A DNA stretch of 64,000 nucleotides from DATAES01 sp963721305 (GTDB lineage Bacteria; Actinomycetota; Acidimicrobiia; Acidimicrobiales; JACDCH01). This document shows, one piece after another, positions 7,848-17,498 of this stretch; the first letter of the stretch is position 1; every line of letters begins with the position of its first letter. The position numbers were made by a program, and so were the translations under genes. The stretch is taken from assembly GCA_963721305.1 (NCBI GenBank), contig CAVRIR010000006.1, positions 496,001-560,000 of the forward strand, given 5' to 3'. A model generated the notes under the pieces. The model worked only from the letters and a program-made list of their open reading frames with translations. It was not told the DNA's origin and made no database searches.

Positions 7848-9613
7848 GTGCGCAGCGCGAGCTGGACGACGACCGCGATGTCTCGGGCTGGCGCCTCGCC
7901 TGGCGGCTGTCGCGCTACCTGTCGGCGCGCTACTACGTCGGCGGCCTGCTGTGGATCGTCGTCATCGCGTTCCCGGTACTGACGGGTCTCGTCCTCAAGG
8001 CGCTGTTCGACCGCTTCAGCGAAGGTGCCGCCGCCGACCTCTCGCAGATCGTCTGGCTGCTCGTGTTGTTCGTCGTCATCGACATCGTCCGCCAGGCGAC
8101 CATGTGGCTGGCGATCGCGACGTGGCCGTACTGGTGGAACGCCGTGCAGACGTTGCTGCGGGCGAACGTGCTGCGATCCATCCTGTGCGCACCCGGTCCC
8201 GCCGCGGGACGGCTGCCGGCGTCGTCCGGTGAGGCGCTCAACCGCTTCCGCGACGACGTCGAAGACCTGTTGCTGCTCACCGACATCTGGGTCGACGTCA
8301 GCGGCGACGCAGTGTTCGCGGCCATCGCGCTCGCGATCATGTTCAGCATCGACGCGCGGGTCACGATCGTCGTGATCCTGCCGCTGCTCGTGATCATCGT
8401 GGGCACGCGCATGCTGTCGGACCGCATCAAGGCCGCGCACTCCGCGGCGCGCGCCGCCGCGGCCGACGTGTCAGAGCAACTCGGTGGCCTCTTCACCGGT
8501 GTGCTCACGCTCAAGGCGGCGGGCGCGGAAGACGCGGCCATTGGACGGTTACGAGAGCGCAATGCCATCCGCCGCACGCTCGAGATCCGGGCGCGACTGC
8601 TGACCGACCTGCTCGACACGCTCACCGCGTCGAGCGTCGAGCTCAGCACCGGCCTCGTGCTGCTGCTCGTCGCGCCGAAGATGCGCGCCGGCACCTTCAC
8701 GGTGGGCGACCTCGCGCTCTTCACCGCCTACGTCGGTTGGCTCGCCGGCCTGCCCCGCCGAGTCGGACGCATGCTCTACCGCCAGCGTCAGGCGTCGGTC
8801 GCGGGTTCGCGCCTCATGCGCCTGCTCACGGAACAAGAGGACGATGGCGACCTGGTCGAGTACCGGCCCGTCTACTTCGGCGACGCGGCGCCGGCCGCGC
8901 CTGCGCCGCCCCCCATCGACGAGCCGTTCGAGGTGCTCGAGGTCGAGGGGCTGCGTGTCCATCATGCGACGTCGGATCGCGGCATCGACGGCGTCGACTT
9001 CGTGGTCCGGCAGGGCGAGCTCGTCGTCGTCACCGGTCCGATCGGATCGGGCAAGACGACATTGGTGCGCGCCCTTCTCGGACTACTGCCATACGACGCC
9101 GGAACCATCCGGTGGAACGGCGCCGTCGTCGACGATCCGGGAGTGTTCCTCGTCCCACCGCGGACCGCTTACGCGGCGCAGGTGCCTCGCCTCTGGAGCG
9201 CGTCGCTCCGCGAGAACCTGCTGCTCGGTTGGACCGCCACCGACGAGGACATCGCGCGATCGTTGGAGCTCGCGCGCCTCGATCCGGATGTGCACACGAT
9301 GACCGACGGACTCGCGACGATCGTCGGGCCACGTGGGATGCGGCTGTCGGGAGGTCAACTGCAGCGCGCTGTCGCCGCCCGCGCGCTCGTCCGTCAACCC
9401 GAGCTGCTGATCGTCGACGACTTGTCCTCGGCGCTCGATGTCGAGACCGAGCAGGCATTGTGGGAAGGGCTGGCGCGCAACAACGGGTCACCGAGCGCGC
9501 TGCTCGTGGTGTCGCATCGGCCGGCCGTGCTCGAACGGGCCGACCGCATCATCACGCTCGACGACGGCCGCATCTCCGGCCCGCCGCGCCGCCCCGCGGA
9601 GATCCCGGCATAG
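7844..9613 (+). CDS. ABC exporter half-transporter (TMD-NBD), partner of preceding gene
   Basis: 589 residues from GTG 7844, overlapping the previous stop by 4 bases (GTGA). The N-terminal half is a six-helix exporter domain (YYVGGLLWIVVIAFPVLTGL onward). The NBD has Walker A GPIGSGKTTLV, signature LSGGQLQRAVAARALV and Walker B LLIVDDLSSALD, where the usual catalytic Glu is Asp. The partner has DEPSS but a weak signature. The pair therefore looks like a heterodimeric type IV exporter with one canonical and one degenerate ATP site. Substrate unknown (drug, lipid or peptide). Confidence 0.88.
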   Translation: MSAQRELDDDRDVSGWRLAWRLSRYLSARYYVGGLLWIVVIAFPVLTGLVLKALFDRFSEGAAADLSQIVWLLVLFVVIDIVRQATMWLAIATWPYWWNAVQTLLRANVLRSILCAPGPAAGRLPASSGEALNRFRDDVEDLLLLTDIWVDVSGDAVFAAIALAIMFSIDARVTIVVILPLLVIIVGTRMLSDRIKAAHSAARAAAADVSEQLGGLFTGVLTLKAAGAEDAAIGRLRERNAIRRTLEIRARLLTDLLDTLTASSVELSTGLVLLLVAPKMRAGTFTVGDLALFTAYVGWLAGLPRRVGRMLYRQRQASVAGSRLMRLLTEQEDDGDLVEYRPVYFGDAAPAAPAPPPIDEPFEVLEVEGLRVHHATSDRGIDGVDFVVRQGELVVVTGPIGSGKTTLVRALLGLLPYDAGTIRWNGAVVDDPGVFLVPPRTAYAAQVPRLWSASLRENLLLGWTATDEDIARSLELARLDPDVHTMTDGLATIVGPRGMRLSGGQLQRAVAARALVRQPELLIVDDLSSALDVETEQALWEGLARNNGSPSALLVVSHRPAVLERADRIITLDDGRISGPPRRPAEIPA

Positions 9614-9623
9614 CCTTCGCTCC

Positions 9624-10238
9624 ATGGCGAACACGCTGCATTGGCAGGACGAGCAGGCCGAGATCCACAAGGTCGTCGTCGGCGACATGGACAACAACGT
9701 CTACGTGCTGCGCTGCAAGCAGACGGGCGAGTCAGTGCTGCTCGACGCGGCCAACGAGCACGACCGGTTGCTCGATCTGGCCAAGGCACTGAACGTCCGC
9801 GAAGTGCTCGAGACCCACGGCCACTGGGACCACATCCAAGCGGTGCCCCAGATGCGCGACGCCGGTTACTCGGTGCACGTCACCGCGGAGGACGCGGGCA
9901 TGCTGCCGTCGTACGACCAGCTGCTCGAAGACGACTCGGTCATCGAGGTCGGCCGGCTGCGCCTGCGGACGATCCTCACCCCTGGTCACACTCGCGGGTC
10001 GATGTGCTTCGTGGTCGAGGGGTCGCCGGTCCTGTTCAGCGGCGACACGTTGTTCCCCGGTGGCGCGGGTGCCACGAAGTTCCCTGGCGGCGATTTCCCG
10101 ACGATCATCCGGTCGATCGAGGATCGGATCTTCTCGAAGCTCCCCGGCGACATGATGGTGCTTCCCGGTCACGGTGTTCAGACGACGATCGGTGAGGAGT
10201 CGCCGCACTTGCAGGAGTGGGTCGACCGGGGCTGGTAG
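9624..10238 (+). CDS. MBL-fold metallo-hydrolase (glyoxalase II-like)
   Basis: 204 residues from ATG 9624. Metal-binding motifs of the metallo-beta-lactamase fold are complete: HGHWDH for the dinuclear site, GHTRGSMCF, SGDTLFPGG with the bridging Asp, and the late His in LPGHGVQT. It resembles the hydroxyacylglutathione-hydrolase/MBL-fold group, but actinobacteria usually lack glutathione, so a mycothiol-type or other thioester substrate is more likely (inference). It starts 10 bases after the ABC gene and could be co-transcribed. Confidence 0.82.
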   Translation: MANTLHWQDEQAEIHKVVVGDMDNNVYVLRCKQTGESVLLDAANEHDRLLDLAKALNVREVLETHGHWDHIQAVPQMRDAGYSVHVTAEDAGMLPSYDQLLEDDSVIEVGRLRLRTILTPGHTRGSMCFVVEGSPVLFSGDTLFPGGAGATKFPGGDFPTIIRSIEDRIFSKLPGDMMVLPGHGVQTTIGEESPHLQEWVDRGW

Positions 10239-10244
10239 CGGTCT

Positions 10245-10622
10245 GTGGCGCTCAAATACGACGAACGACCGGCCGACGACACACCGGTCCACACCTCCGA
10301 CCTCCCGCCCACGCCGGTGCGCGATCGCAACATCCCGGCGACTGCGTGGATCGAGGCGCCCGACGAGCTGCGCCACCTCGGTGATGACCTCCCAGGGCAG
10401 CCGGTCGCCGACTACAAGCGCCGAATCGGGCCGTGGCTGCTGTGGCGGGCGGGTCCGGCGACGGGAGCCGACGCCCGGTACTTCGTGGCGCGGGCAGACG
10501 ACCTCGCCGTGCAGCACACCTTCCGCTTGTTCCCTGACGGGGACGGCGACGGGACCGGGCCGAGCGGCCGCCGGCACACCCGATTCCGGGCGTGGAAAGA
10601 GGATCTTCGGGACAACCCGTGA
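10245..10622 (+). CDS. Hypothetical protein
   Basis: 125 residues from a GTG start 6 bases after the MBL gene stop, so probably translated from the same message. Charged, Pro/Asp-rich, no membrane segment and no cysteine. Recognisable stretches are YKRRIGPWLLWRAGPATGAD and a Gly/Asp run (FPDGDGDGTGPSGRR). I do not recognise a family. Tight spacing and a clean stop 75 bases before tatA support it as a real gene. Confidence 0.6.
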   Translation: MALKYDERPADDTPVHTSDLPPTPVRDRNIPATAWIEAPDELRHLGDDLPGQPVADYKRRIGPWLLWRAGPATGADARYFVARADDLAVQHTFRLFPDGDGDGTGPSGRRHTRFRAWKEDLRDNP

Positions 10623-10697
10623 CGAACTTGGGGCTTCGCTCATCCACGCTGCGCCGCCGCGACGTAGGCTGGTCGGGAACTGTGGAAAGGACCGAAG

Positions 10698-10895
10698 ATG
10701 CCGGACCTCGGAGCACCTGAGCTCATCATCATCCTGGCGGTCGTCCTCCTTCTGTTCGGCGGGGCCAAGTTGCCGCAACTGGCGCGCAGCCTGGGCCAGG
10801 CGAAGAAGGAGTTCCAGGCCGGAGCGGCTGAGGGCACGAAGCCGGAGGCCGACAAGACCGAGCCCGCCGAGCCCGCCAAGCCCGACAACGCCTGA
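10698..10895 (+). CDS. tatA: Sec-independent twin-arginine translocase TatA/E subunit
   Basis: 65 residues: a short N-terminus (MPDLGAPE), one membrane helix LIIILAVVLLLFGGAKLP with the conserved FGGAKLP hinge, then an amphipathic helix LARSLGQAKKEFQAG and a charged tail rich in Lys/Glu/Pro. This is the TatA/TatE layout; TatA oligomerises to form the protein-conducting pore. No tatB or tatC is in the window. A purine-rich ribosome site (gtggaaaggacc) precedes the ATG. The Tat-signal DUF1501 protein at the far end of the window is a plausible client. Confidence 0.92.
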   Translation: MPDLGAPELIIILAVVLLLFGGAKLPQLARSLGQAKKEFQAGAAEGTKPEADKTEPAEPAKPDNA

Positions 10896-10929
10896 TTCCG
10901 TCGCCGTCCGTTCGACGGTGATCGACGGT

Positions 10930-10955
10930 GCTATTTCCCCTACGGCGGTAGTGCG
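10930..10955. promoter_or_regulatory. Shared SUF upstream element, copy 1 (before sufC)
   Basis: gctatttcccctac followed by ggcggtagtgcg. The core is an inverted repeat, ctac...gtag. It ends 29 bases before the sufC GTG. Almost the same 24 bases occur just upstream of sufB (22463-22486; 21 of 24 identical, with the differences confined to the spacer). As the two are the heads of the two SUF units, this is a good candidate operator for an Fe-S-sensing regulator. Confidence 0.6.
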
Positions 10956-10983
10956 AATAGGCGCTTGGTTCTAGGCTGAGGGC

Positions 10984-11732
<749 letters not shown>

Positions 11733-11748
<16 letters not shown>

Positions 11749-12980
11749 CGACTCCGCTCGACGCCGCCCGCGTCAAGAAGGACTTCCCGCTGCTGCAACG
11801 GCAGATCGATGGCAACCGCATCGTGTACCTCGACTCCGCGGCGTCGTCGGAGAAGCCGCAAGCGGTGCTCGACGCGATGGACGAGGTGTACACCACCTAC
11901 TACGCCAACGTGCACCGCAGCGTGTACAAGATCGCGGCTGAGTCGACCGAGCGTTACGAGGAAGCGCGCGGCAAGATCGCCGACTTCATCGGAGCGCCGT
12001 CGCCGCGCGGGCTCGTCTTCACCAAGAACGTCACGGAGGCCATCAACCTCGTTGCGTACTCGTGGGGACGCGCCAACCTGCACGAAGGCGATGCCGTCGT
12101 GCTCACCGAGATGGAGCACCACGCCAACCTCGTCCCTTGGTTGATGCTGCAGGAAGAGCGCGGCATCGAACTGCGCTACCTCGGTATCACCGAGAACTAC
12201 GCGCTCGACCTCTCGAACCTCGATCAGTTGCTCGACGGGGCGAAGCTGCTGTCGTTCACCGCGATGTCGAACGTCCTCGGCACGCTCACGCCCGTGCGAC
12301 AACTGGCCGACGCGGCGCACGCCGCCGGCGCGCTGTGCCTCGTCGACGCCGCGCAGTTGGTGCCGCACGTGCCGACCGACGTGGTCGAGCTCGGCTGCGA
12401 CTTCCTCGGGTTCACCGGCCACAAGATGTGCGGACCGACCGGCATCGGTGGGCTGTGGGCGCGTGAAGAGCTGCTCGAAGCGATGCCACCGTTCCTCGGT
12501 GGCGGCGAGATGATCCTCGACGTCCGGCTCGACGGGTGGGTCCCGAAGGAGATCCCCTGGAAGTTCGAGGCGGGCACACCACCGATCGTCGAGGTCATCG
12601 GCCTCGGTGCGGCGGTCGACTACTTGTCCAATCTCGGCATCGATGCGATCCGCCAGCACGAGATCGATCTGACGGGCTACGCGTTGCGCACTCTTTCCGA
12701 GCGCTTCGGCGACGACATCACGATCCACGGCCCGGCCGACCCGCACGATCGCGGCGGCGTGCTTTCGATCGCCTTCCGAGATGTCCACCCTCACGACATC
12801 TCGCAGATCCTCGACACGCGAGGCGTGTGTGTGCGTGCCTCGCATCACTGTGCCAAGCCCTTGATGCGCAGGCTCGGCGTCGGCGCGACGGCGCGTGCGT
12901 CGTTGTATCTCTACAACGACGAAGCCGACGTCGACGCGCTCGGGGACGGTTTGGAAGAGACCGCAAGGTTCTTCGGATAG
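11733..12980 (+). CDS. sufS: SufS group II cysteine desulfurase
   Basis: 415 residues. It converts cysteine to alanine and hands sulfur to SufU for Fe-S assembly. The PLP-binding lysine is K231 in FTGHKMCGPTG and the catalytic cysteine is C373 in RASHHCAKPLMRRLG. The N-terminal VYLDSAASSEKP and the NVHRSVY segment are typical of SufS. Length is normal. It overlaps sufC by 16 bases and is followed 12 bases later by sufU, so the three form an operon. Confidence 0.94.
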
Positions 12981-12992
12981 CGTCGCTAGACC

Positions 12993-13466
12993 ATGGCCGG
13001 GCTCGAAGACCTGTATCGGGAGATCATCCTCGATCACTACCGCAACCCGCGGAACCGCGGTGAGCTGCCCGTGCCGCCCGCGCACATGGTCGAAGGCTTC
13101 AATCCGCTGTGCGGCGACGAGGTCGTGATCTATCTCGACGTCGAGGAGGGCAAGGTCACGGATCTTCGAATCAACGGGCAGGGCTGCTCGATCAGCCAGT
13201 CGTCGGCGTCGATGATGTCCGCCGCCGTCAAGGGCAAGACCGTCGAAGAGGCTCGCGCCCTCACCCGGGCGTTCAAGGCGCTGATGTCGATCCACGAGGC
13301 GTCGCTCGACGGTGACGACGGCGAGGCGGTCGCGCCCGATCCCGAGGTGAAGCTCGGTGACCTGGAGGCGTTGCAGGGCGTGGTGAAGTTCCCGGTTCGC
13401 ATCAAGTGCGCCACCCTGTCGTGGAACACGCTGACCCAAGGGCTGGACGAGGTCGAAGCGAGCTGA
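12993..13466 (+). CDS. sufU: SufU sulfurtransferase/scaffold
   Basis: 157 residues. SufU is a Zn-containing NifU/IscU-like partner that accepts sulfur from SufS. The three conserved cysteines are present: C40 (FNPLCGDEV), C65 (GQGCSISQSS) and C139 (VRIKCATLSW). The SufU-specific insertion between the second and third (LMSIHEASLDGDDG region) is also present. The opening LYREIILDHYRNPRN is diagnostic. Immediately follows sufS and overlaps the next SDR start by one base. Confidence 0.93.
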   Translation: MAGLEDLYREIILDHYRNPRNRGELPVPPAHMVEGFNPLCGDEVVIYLDVEEGKVTDLRINGQGCSISQSSASMMSAAVKGKTVEEARALTRAFKALMSIHEASLDGDDGEAVAPDPEVKLGDLEALQGVVKFPVRIKCATLSWNTLTQGLDEVEAS

Positions 13467-14251
13467 TGCTCGAACGATTCCGAATCGACGGGCGCGCCGC
13501 GATCGTCACCGGGTCCGGCCGCGGCATCGGCGCGGCGTGCGCGTTGGCGCTGGCCGAGGCGGGCGCCGACGTGGTGCTGAGCTCGCGCACCGAAGAGCAG
13601 TTGCAGTCGGTCGCGAAGGAGATCGACGCGATGGGTCGGCGCGCCCTGGTCGCGCCGACCGACGTGAACGACAACGACGCCGTGGCCGCGCTGGTCGATC
13701 AGTGCGTCGACGCGTTCGGTCGGGTCGACGTCGTGGTGAACAACGCGGGCGGCACCATGCCGCGGCCGATGCTCGACACGAGCCCCGGCTACCTCGAGCG
13801 CGCGTTCCACTTCAACGTCACGAGCGCGTTCGTGCTCTCGAAGGCGGCGGTGCCCCACATGCTCGAGCAGGGCGAAGGCGCCATCGTGAACATCTCGTCC
13901 ACGATGGGCCGGCTGCGCGACCGCGGCATGCTCGCGTACGGGACGGCGAAGGCCGGTCTCGCGCACATGACGCGGCTCATGGCCGCGGATCTCGCCCCGA
14001 AGGTCCGCGTCAACGCCATCGCCGTCGGCTCGGTGGCGACGTCCGCGCTTCAGGTCGTCCTCGACGACGACGCCACCCGGGAAGAGATGATCCGGCGCAC
14101 ACCCCTGAAGCGGCTCGGCCAGCCGGACGACATCGCCCTCGCCGCCCTCTATCTCGCCTCACCGGCGGGATCATTCGTCACCGGCAAGGTGATCGAGGTG
14201 GATGGCGGCCTCGAGGAAGCCAACCTCGAGCTCGGTCTCCCCGACCTCTGA
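13466..14251 (+). CDS. Short-chain dehydrogenase/reductase
   Basis: 261 residues; I take the ATG at 13466, which overlaps the sufU stop (TGATG). Classical SDR: cofactor motif TGSGRGIG, structural NNAGG, catalytic Ser in IVNISSTMG, YGTAKAGL with the active-site Tyr and Lys, and a C-terminal PAGSFVTGKVIEVDGG. Its substrate is not evident; it is the last gene of the plus-strand SUF message and need not be related to Fe-S biogenesis. A family-B hairpin follows 16 bases after the stop. Confidence 0.85.
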   Translation: MLERFRIDGRAAIVTGSGRGIGAACALALAEAGADVVLSSRTEEQLQSVAKEIDAMGRRALVAPTDVNDNDAVAALVDQCVDAFGRVDVVVNNAGGTMPRPMLDTSPGYLERAFHFNVTSAFVLSKAAVPHMLEQGEGAIVNISSTMGRLRDRGMLAYGTAKAGLAHMTRLMAADLAPKVRVNAIAVGSVATSALQVVLDDDATREEMIRRTPLKRLGQPDDIALAALYLASPAGSFVTGKVIEVDGGLEEANLELGLPDL

Positions 14252-14267
14252 CCACACGCTTCTGCCG

Positions 14268-14314
14268 TTCTGGCGTCGGCAACGGCGGCATTCCGCCGGA
14301 TCTGACGCCAGAAC
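14268..14314. repeat. Hairpin repeat family B, copy 1
   Basis: gttctggcgtc ... tctgacgccagaac with an imperfect inner arm (ggcggcattccgcc). Lies between the convergent SDR and pterin dehydratase genes, right after both stop codons. Outer arms are identical to the other three copies. Likely a bidirectional terminator. Confidence 0.75.
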
Positions 14315-14325
14315 GACCGAGCGGC

Positions 14326-14583
14326 TCAGGTCTCGCCGAGGGCCTTGTTGATGGCGGTGGCGAGGTTGGTGTCGCGGTCGGTGATCGCGCCCTTGTCGTG
14401 GGAGAACAGGTCGATCACGACGTGGTTGTAGGCGTTCGACCAGTTGGGATGGTGGTTCGCCTTCTCGGCAAGGAGCGCCACCATCGACATGAAGCCGAAC
14501 GCCTCGACGAAGTCGTGGAACTCGAGCTCGCGGTGCAGTTTCCCGTCGACGACGGTCCAGCCTTCGGGGGTCTCGTGAGCCAT
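14326..14583 (-). CDS. phhB: 4a-hydroxytetrahydrobiopterin dehydratase (pterin-4-alpha-carbinolamine dehydratase)
   Basis: 85 residues, a complete small PCD-family protein. The active-site signature EKANHHPNWSNAYNHVVIDL (the two His after Asn-His-His-Pro and the later His) is intact, followed by SHDKGAITDRD. The enzyme recycles the 4a-hydroxy pterin made by aromatic amino acid hydroxylases; in bacteria without such hydroxylases it may act on molybdopterin or have another role. No hydroxylase is in the window. Confidence 0.88.
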   Translation of the reverse strand: MAHETPEGWTVVDGKLHRELEFHDFVEAFGFMSMVALLAEKANHHPNWSNAYNHVVIDLFSHDKGAITDRDTNLATAINKALGET

Positions 14584-14593
14584 GTTCGGCAGG

Positions 14594-16198
14594 CTATTGA
14601 GTCTGGCCCTCGCTGCCGACCGTCCACTGCCCGACCGCGTTGCAATCCTGGTCGGCAGGAACAGCTCGTGGCAGCCACACCTCAGCCGGGCCGGTCATCG
14701 TTCCGGTGATCGGGTTCAACACCTTGCCGCTCGGCAACAACGGGTGGGCGGGCTCGTAGTACCGGCACAGGTTGTCGGGTAGGTACGTGTAACCCGCAGC
14801 TGACTCGACCACGATCGACGCGTAGCGATGGTCGGCGACGGCCTGCCACAGCTCCCCCGCGAGAGCTCGAGCGTCCGGTCCCCCCGCCCGCAGCACGTCG
14901 CCGATCGCCGACGCGTGAGCGCTCGCGGGCTGACCGATCTCGGCCACGTACCAGGGATGCCCCGGCATGTACACCGGTTGGGGCAACTGCCGCAGCGCGG
15001 CGATCGTCTCGTTGCCGAGCACGACGTCAGCATGGGTCGGCAGCTGCGCGACGGGGTCGTAGACCAGCCGCCCGAACTGCACGAGACACAACACCGCGGC
15101 GAGCACGGCCAACCAGGTGCGCATGCGAAGTTGCAGCAGACGATGGACGCCGATGGCGAACAGAACCGCGATCTCCGCGTAGGCCGGCAGCAACACGTTG
15201 TCGTAGCCGCCGGTGTGGAGCCTCGCCGAGTACGCCGCGGCGATCAGGGCCCCACCGACGATGACGTGGAACGAGAAGCCTCCCGACCGTCGCCGGTGCA
15301 TCGCGACGACGCCGACCGCGCTCACGGCCATGGCGATCGCGAGTGGCTTCAGAAGATCGTCGGTGAAGAATCCCACATACGAGCTCGTGGCGACCTGGTG
15401 CTCTTGCGGCAGCTGCCAGACGTAGAACCCGAACCAGCCATGCGTGATCAGTTGCAGGACGATCGACGTGACGCCGATGCCCACGAAGACCGTGGCCGCA
15501 TACCCGATGACGGTCGGGCGTCCACGACGAGCGACGAGCAGGAACACCACGACGGCGAGCGCCGGAAGAAGCGCGACCTGCTTGGCGAAGAACGCAAGCG
15601 TGACGAGCAACCCGGCGACGATCCCGCGTCGCCCCGTGCGGGCGTCGCGCGCCACGACGAGACCCCAGAACAGCAGTGCGAGGCACAGCGTGTCCTCACG
15701 CGCGATGTCGAGCCACGCGCCGCTGATGCGGTAGCAGGCCGCGAACAGTCCGGCCGCGACAACGGCCATCAAACGGTCGTCGGTCTCGCGATGCGCGAGC
15801 TTCCCGAGTGCGAGCAAGAGCGCGATCGAAGCGACGATCGACACCAGACGCAGCGCCACGAAACCCGTACCCGTGAAGACGCTGACGGCAGCGGCAACCA
15901 CGTAGTACAGGGGTGTGTAGATGTTGGCCGTGAAGCTCACCGAGGGAGCGCCGTACAACGGCAGCCCGTTGCGCAGCCGGTCGACATGGTTGACCATGCC
16001 GCCCTCGATCCACTCCAGCTCGAAGGGGTAGCGCAGCCTGATCAGCGCCAGCACGAGGTACAGCACGATGAACAGCGCGGCGATCACCGCGATGACGGTT
16101 CGCAGGGCAAGGCGCGACGGTGGGGACGGTATGACCTCGATGTCGTCGCGTTGGTTGGCGACGTGGTCGGTGGTCCGTTCGTCGCCGAGCAGGGTCAC
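14594..16198 (-). CDS. Polytopic membrane glycosyltransferase (GT-C type, ArnT/DUF2029-like)
   Basis: 534 residues. The GTG start at 16198 overlaps the stop of the upstream mannosyltransferase by 4 bases (GTGA); reading further upstream in this frame gives only Arg/Pro-rich sequence. About ten membrane helices, beginning VIAVIAALFIVLYLVLALI, and a first periplasmic loop with the acidic pair FELEWIEGGMVNH, as expected for polyprenyl-phosphate-sugar-dependent GT-C enzymes. A soluble C-terminal domain of about 130 residues follows (QLPTHADVVLGNETIAALR onward). Probably acts in cell-envelope glycan or protein glycosylation together with its partner. Confidence 0.75.
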   Translation of the reverse strand: MTLLGDERTTDHVANQRDDIEVIPSPPSRLALRTVIAVIAALFIVLYLVLALIRLRYPFELEWIEGGMVNHVDRLRNGLPLYGAPSVSFTANIYTPLYYVVAAAVSVFTGTGFVALRLVSIVASIALLLALGKLAHRETDDRLMAVVAAGLFAACYRISGAWLDIAREDTLCLALLFWGLVVARDARTGRRGIVAGLLVTLAFFAKQVALLPALAVVVFLLVARRGRPTVIGYAATVFVGIGVTSIVLQLITHGWFGFYVWQLPQEHQVATSSYVGFFTDDLLKPLAIAMAVSAVGVVAMHRRRSGGFSFHVIVGGALIAAAYSARLHTGGYDNVLLPAYAEIAVLFAIGVHRLLQLRMRTWLAVLAAVLCLVQFGRLVYDPVAQLPTHADVVLGNETIAALRQLPQPVYMPGHPWYVAEIGQPASAHASAIGDVLRAGGPDARALAGELWQAVADHRYASIVVESAAGYTYLPDNLCRYYEPAHPLLPSGKVLNPITGTMTGPAEVWLPRAVPADQDCNAVGQWTVGSEGQTQ

Positions 16199-17454
16199 GG
16201 AACGGCCGCGAGCGTCGTGGTGGTCACGTAGGTGAGGAGGACGAGAAGCACGACCGACGCGCCGAGCACGATGTTGTAACCACGACGCGGTAGTTGCGCC
16301 GCGCCGAGGATCGCAAGCGGAAACGCGGCGAACAGCATCCGCGGGCGCGGCCCGACGGCATACGACAGTGCAGGGATCAGGAGCGCGGCCGCGGTGTAGA
16401 CCTTCACGCCGAGCGGTAGCGCGGATCGCAGCGTCCACCACAGCGCGGACGCGACGAACACGATGCCGATCATGGGGACGAGATCGTTCAAGCGCCCGGA
16501 TTGGAGCGACGTCGGCGGACGCTTGATGAGACCGGTGATGTGATGGACGAGCGGTGCGCCGATGCTGAGGTGGTCGTGCCACATGACACGCTCGGACTGG
16601 AACCACGCGGTCAGGTGATGCGTGCGGATCGCCAGGAAGGTGAAGAAGGCGCCGACGCCACAAGCGGAGATCAACGGAGCTTGCAGCGCGGCCCAGTCGC
16701 GGCGGCGCACGACCGCCACGATGGCGACGACGAGACACGCGATCAGCACGGCGACACCGTTGGGCCGGCTTGCGGTCGCGACCAAACCGGCGATGCCGGC
16801 CAACGTCCATCGCTTGTCGAGCAGGAACAACAGGCAGGCGGCTGCAGCGAGGACCAACAGCGTTTCGGCGTACGCCATCGACAACACGAACGCGCCGGGG
16901 AAGAAGACGAAGAGAGCCGTCGCACGAGCGGCCTGGTCGCGTCCGATGAGACGAGCAGCGAGATGCCAGATCACGACCGTGGCCGCCGCCCCGAGCGCGA
17001 ACGAGAGAATGATCGCGGCGTCCAACGTCGACAGTCGGGTGACGGACGCCAACCCGCGGATCATCGCCGGGAACAGCGGGAAGAACGCCACCTCCGACAG
17101 ATGGTTCCGGTACTGCGTCGCGGTGGGGTAGCCGTGATCCGCGACCCACAGGTACCAGGCGCCGTCCCACTGCGCGAACACCTTCTCGAGCGCGAGGCCG
17201 CGGAAGACCGTTGGCCACGGTCCCGCTCCTGGGTCCTTTTGAAACGTCGCGGGGATCGACGAGAGGAGCACGACGACCCTCGAGATGGCGTAGAGCACCA
17301 GGGGCCGGCGGAACTCCATGCCGCGCCGGCCGGCGGAGGCGGGCGAGGCAGCAGAGTCGTCGAGTACGTCTGGCTCGTCGTCGGGAATGACGACAGGCGC
17401 GTCGAGGTCAGCCGGACTTGGGCGCGCCGCGAGAACAGATGACCGGTCGGCCAT
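16195..17454 (-). CDS. PIG-V-like mannosyltransferase, integral membrane
   Basis: 419 residues. A disordered N-terminus of about 45 residues precedes the first helix (RRPLVLYAISRVVVLLSSIP). The characteristic GT-C loop is present: FAQWDGAWYLWVADHGY followed by SEVAFFPLFPAMIRG, the pattern of the PIG-V/GT76-like mannosyltransferases. Around nine further helices follow. Predicted to transfer mannose from a polyprenyl-phosphate donor to an envelope acceptor. First gene of a two-gene unit with the GT-C enzyme downstream. Confidence 0.8.
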   Translation of the reverse strand: MADRSSVLAARPSPADLDAPVVIPDDEPDVLDDSAASPASAGRRGMEFRRPLVLYAISRVVVLLSSIPATFQKDPGAGPWPTVFRGLALEKVFAQWDGAWYLWVADHGYPTATQYRNHLSEVAFFPLFPAMIRGLASVTRLSTLDAAIILSFALGAAATVVIWHLAARLIGRDQAARATALFVFFPGAFVLSMAYAETLLVLAAAACLLFLLDKRWTLAGIAGLVATASRPNGVAVLIACLVVAIVAVVRRRDWAALQAPLISACGVGAFFTFLAIRTHHLTAWFQSERVMWHDHLSIGAPLVHHITGLIKRPPTSLQSGRLNDLVPMIGIVFVASALWWTLRSALPLGVKVYTAAALLIPALSYAVGPRPRMLFAAFPLAILGAAQLPRRGYNIVLGASVVLLVLLTYVTTTTLAAVP

Positions 17455-17498
17455 GCCGGCGCCGCCCTACCCGTTCACCCGGGTACCGACACCGCGAT

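Noticed and set aside
6098..9613. One long 1171-residue reading frame spanning both ABC exporter genes
   Set aside because: Residues between about 7313 and 7844 in that frame are Arg/Pro-rich shadow sequence, while the true NBD continues in the next frame. It is two genes, with the first frameshifted.
14594..17218. An 874-residue minus-strand frame joining the two glycosyltransferases
   Set aside because: Its N-terminal third is the antisense-frame shadow of the PIG-V-like gene; the real second gene starts at GTG 16198 with a 4-base overlap.
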